Positions 13,438-13,524 of a stretch of 13,524 nucleotides of DNA are shown one piece after another. The stretch's first letter is position 1. The number at the start of each line of letters is the position of its first letter. The stretch comes from Clostridia bacterium. Its GTDB lineage: Bacteria; Bacillota_A; Clostridia; Oscillospirales; Acutalibacteraceae. The position numbers and the translations under genes are program-made. The notes under the pieces were generated by a model, which was not told where the DNA came from, ran no database searches, and saw only the letters and a list, made by a program, of their open reading frames with translations. The stretch spans positions 1 through 13,524 of the forward strand of contig JAILQN010000203.1 in NCBI GenBank assembly GCA_024699005.1, read 5' to 3'.

Positions 13438-13524
13438 GTGTGTCCATCGCCTAAGCGATGAATGCTGATAAGAGGCGAAATACCGTGGTGGTAGACATAA
13501 GTCTTACAGAAACGCCGTGTCGAC
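13438..13524 (+). ncRNA. Structured RNA, candidate 5' end of a group II intron, cut by the window edge
   Basis: The element opens with GTGTG (13438-13442), the GUGYG 5' consensus of bacterial group II introns. It continues with a perfect hairpin CATCGC-CTAA-GCGATG (13445-13460), then GGCG (13474-13477) pairing with CGCC (13513-13516) around an inner hairpin GTAGAC-ATAA-GTC-T-TAC (13491-13507) that is followed by ACAGAAA. This hairpin-plus-AGAAA order resembles the start of domain I in known introns such as Ll.LtrB. GTCG at 13435-13438 can also pair with CGAC at 13521-13524. If correct, a reverse transcriptase/maturase gene should follow beyond the window. Alternatives are another structured RNA class or an element-end RNA. 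The structure is seen; the class is inferred. Confidence 0.4.

Overview
The window looks like chromosomal DNA from a Gram-positive anaerobe of the class Clostridia, probably a gut or rumen Oscillospirales-type lineage. This is an inference from strong GGAGG-type ribosome binding sites, sigma-A-like promoters, Gram-positive signal peptides and lipobox-like sequences, moderate GC content, and secreted proteins with HxW...CxxC 'zinc-ribbon-like' repeats. No rRNA, tRNA, CRISPR array or transposase is visible.

Layout. (1) 3-2588, plus strand: the 3' part of a BcsA-like family 2 glycan synthase with a C-terminal PilZ-like domain, followed 30 bases later by a GH18 glycoside hydrolase; this is probably the end of an exopolysaccharide operon. 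(2) 2622-4884, plus strand: a promoter and two damaged genes. The first is a nucleoside 2-deoxyribosyltransferase-like protein with a lipoprotein-type signal peptide, interrupted by TGA exactly where the lipobox cysteine should be. The second is a DAACS-family symporter fused to an N-terminal ATPase-like domain, interrupted by an in-frame TAG. (3) 4996-5694: an iron-sulfur-flavoprotein-like oxidoreductase, ending at a probable bidirectional terminator. (4) 10672 down to 5974, minus strand: a near-consensus promoter drives a three-gene operon of secreted metallophosphoesterase, cytoplasmic metallophosphoesterase and secreted endonuclease I, which reads as an extracellular DNA and phosphate scavenging set. 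(5) 10751-11826, plus strand: a divergent promoter and the azlC-azlD branched-chain amino acid exporter pair. (6) 11900-13216: a secreted or lipid-anchored sialidase-like beta-propeller protein. (7) 13217-13524: no protein gene, but a terminator hairpin and, at the very edge, a structured RNA that resembles the 5' end (GTGTG plus domain I) of a group II intron and runs off the window.

The genes form independent small transcription units, not one large system. The shared theme is work at the cell surface on polymers: glycan synthesis and hydrolysis, nucleic acid breakdown, and possible sialoglycan processing, plus import and export of small metabolites. The most unusual points are the TGA at a lipobox cysteine, the TAG inside a fused symporter whose own terminal TAG is backed by TAA two codons later, the degenerate PilZ domain, and the intron-like RNA at the right edge. 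The plainest explanation of both in-frame stops is point mutation or sequence error; the recoding explanations are offered only as testable alternatives.
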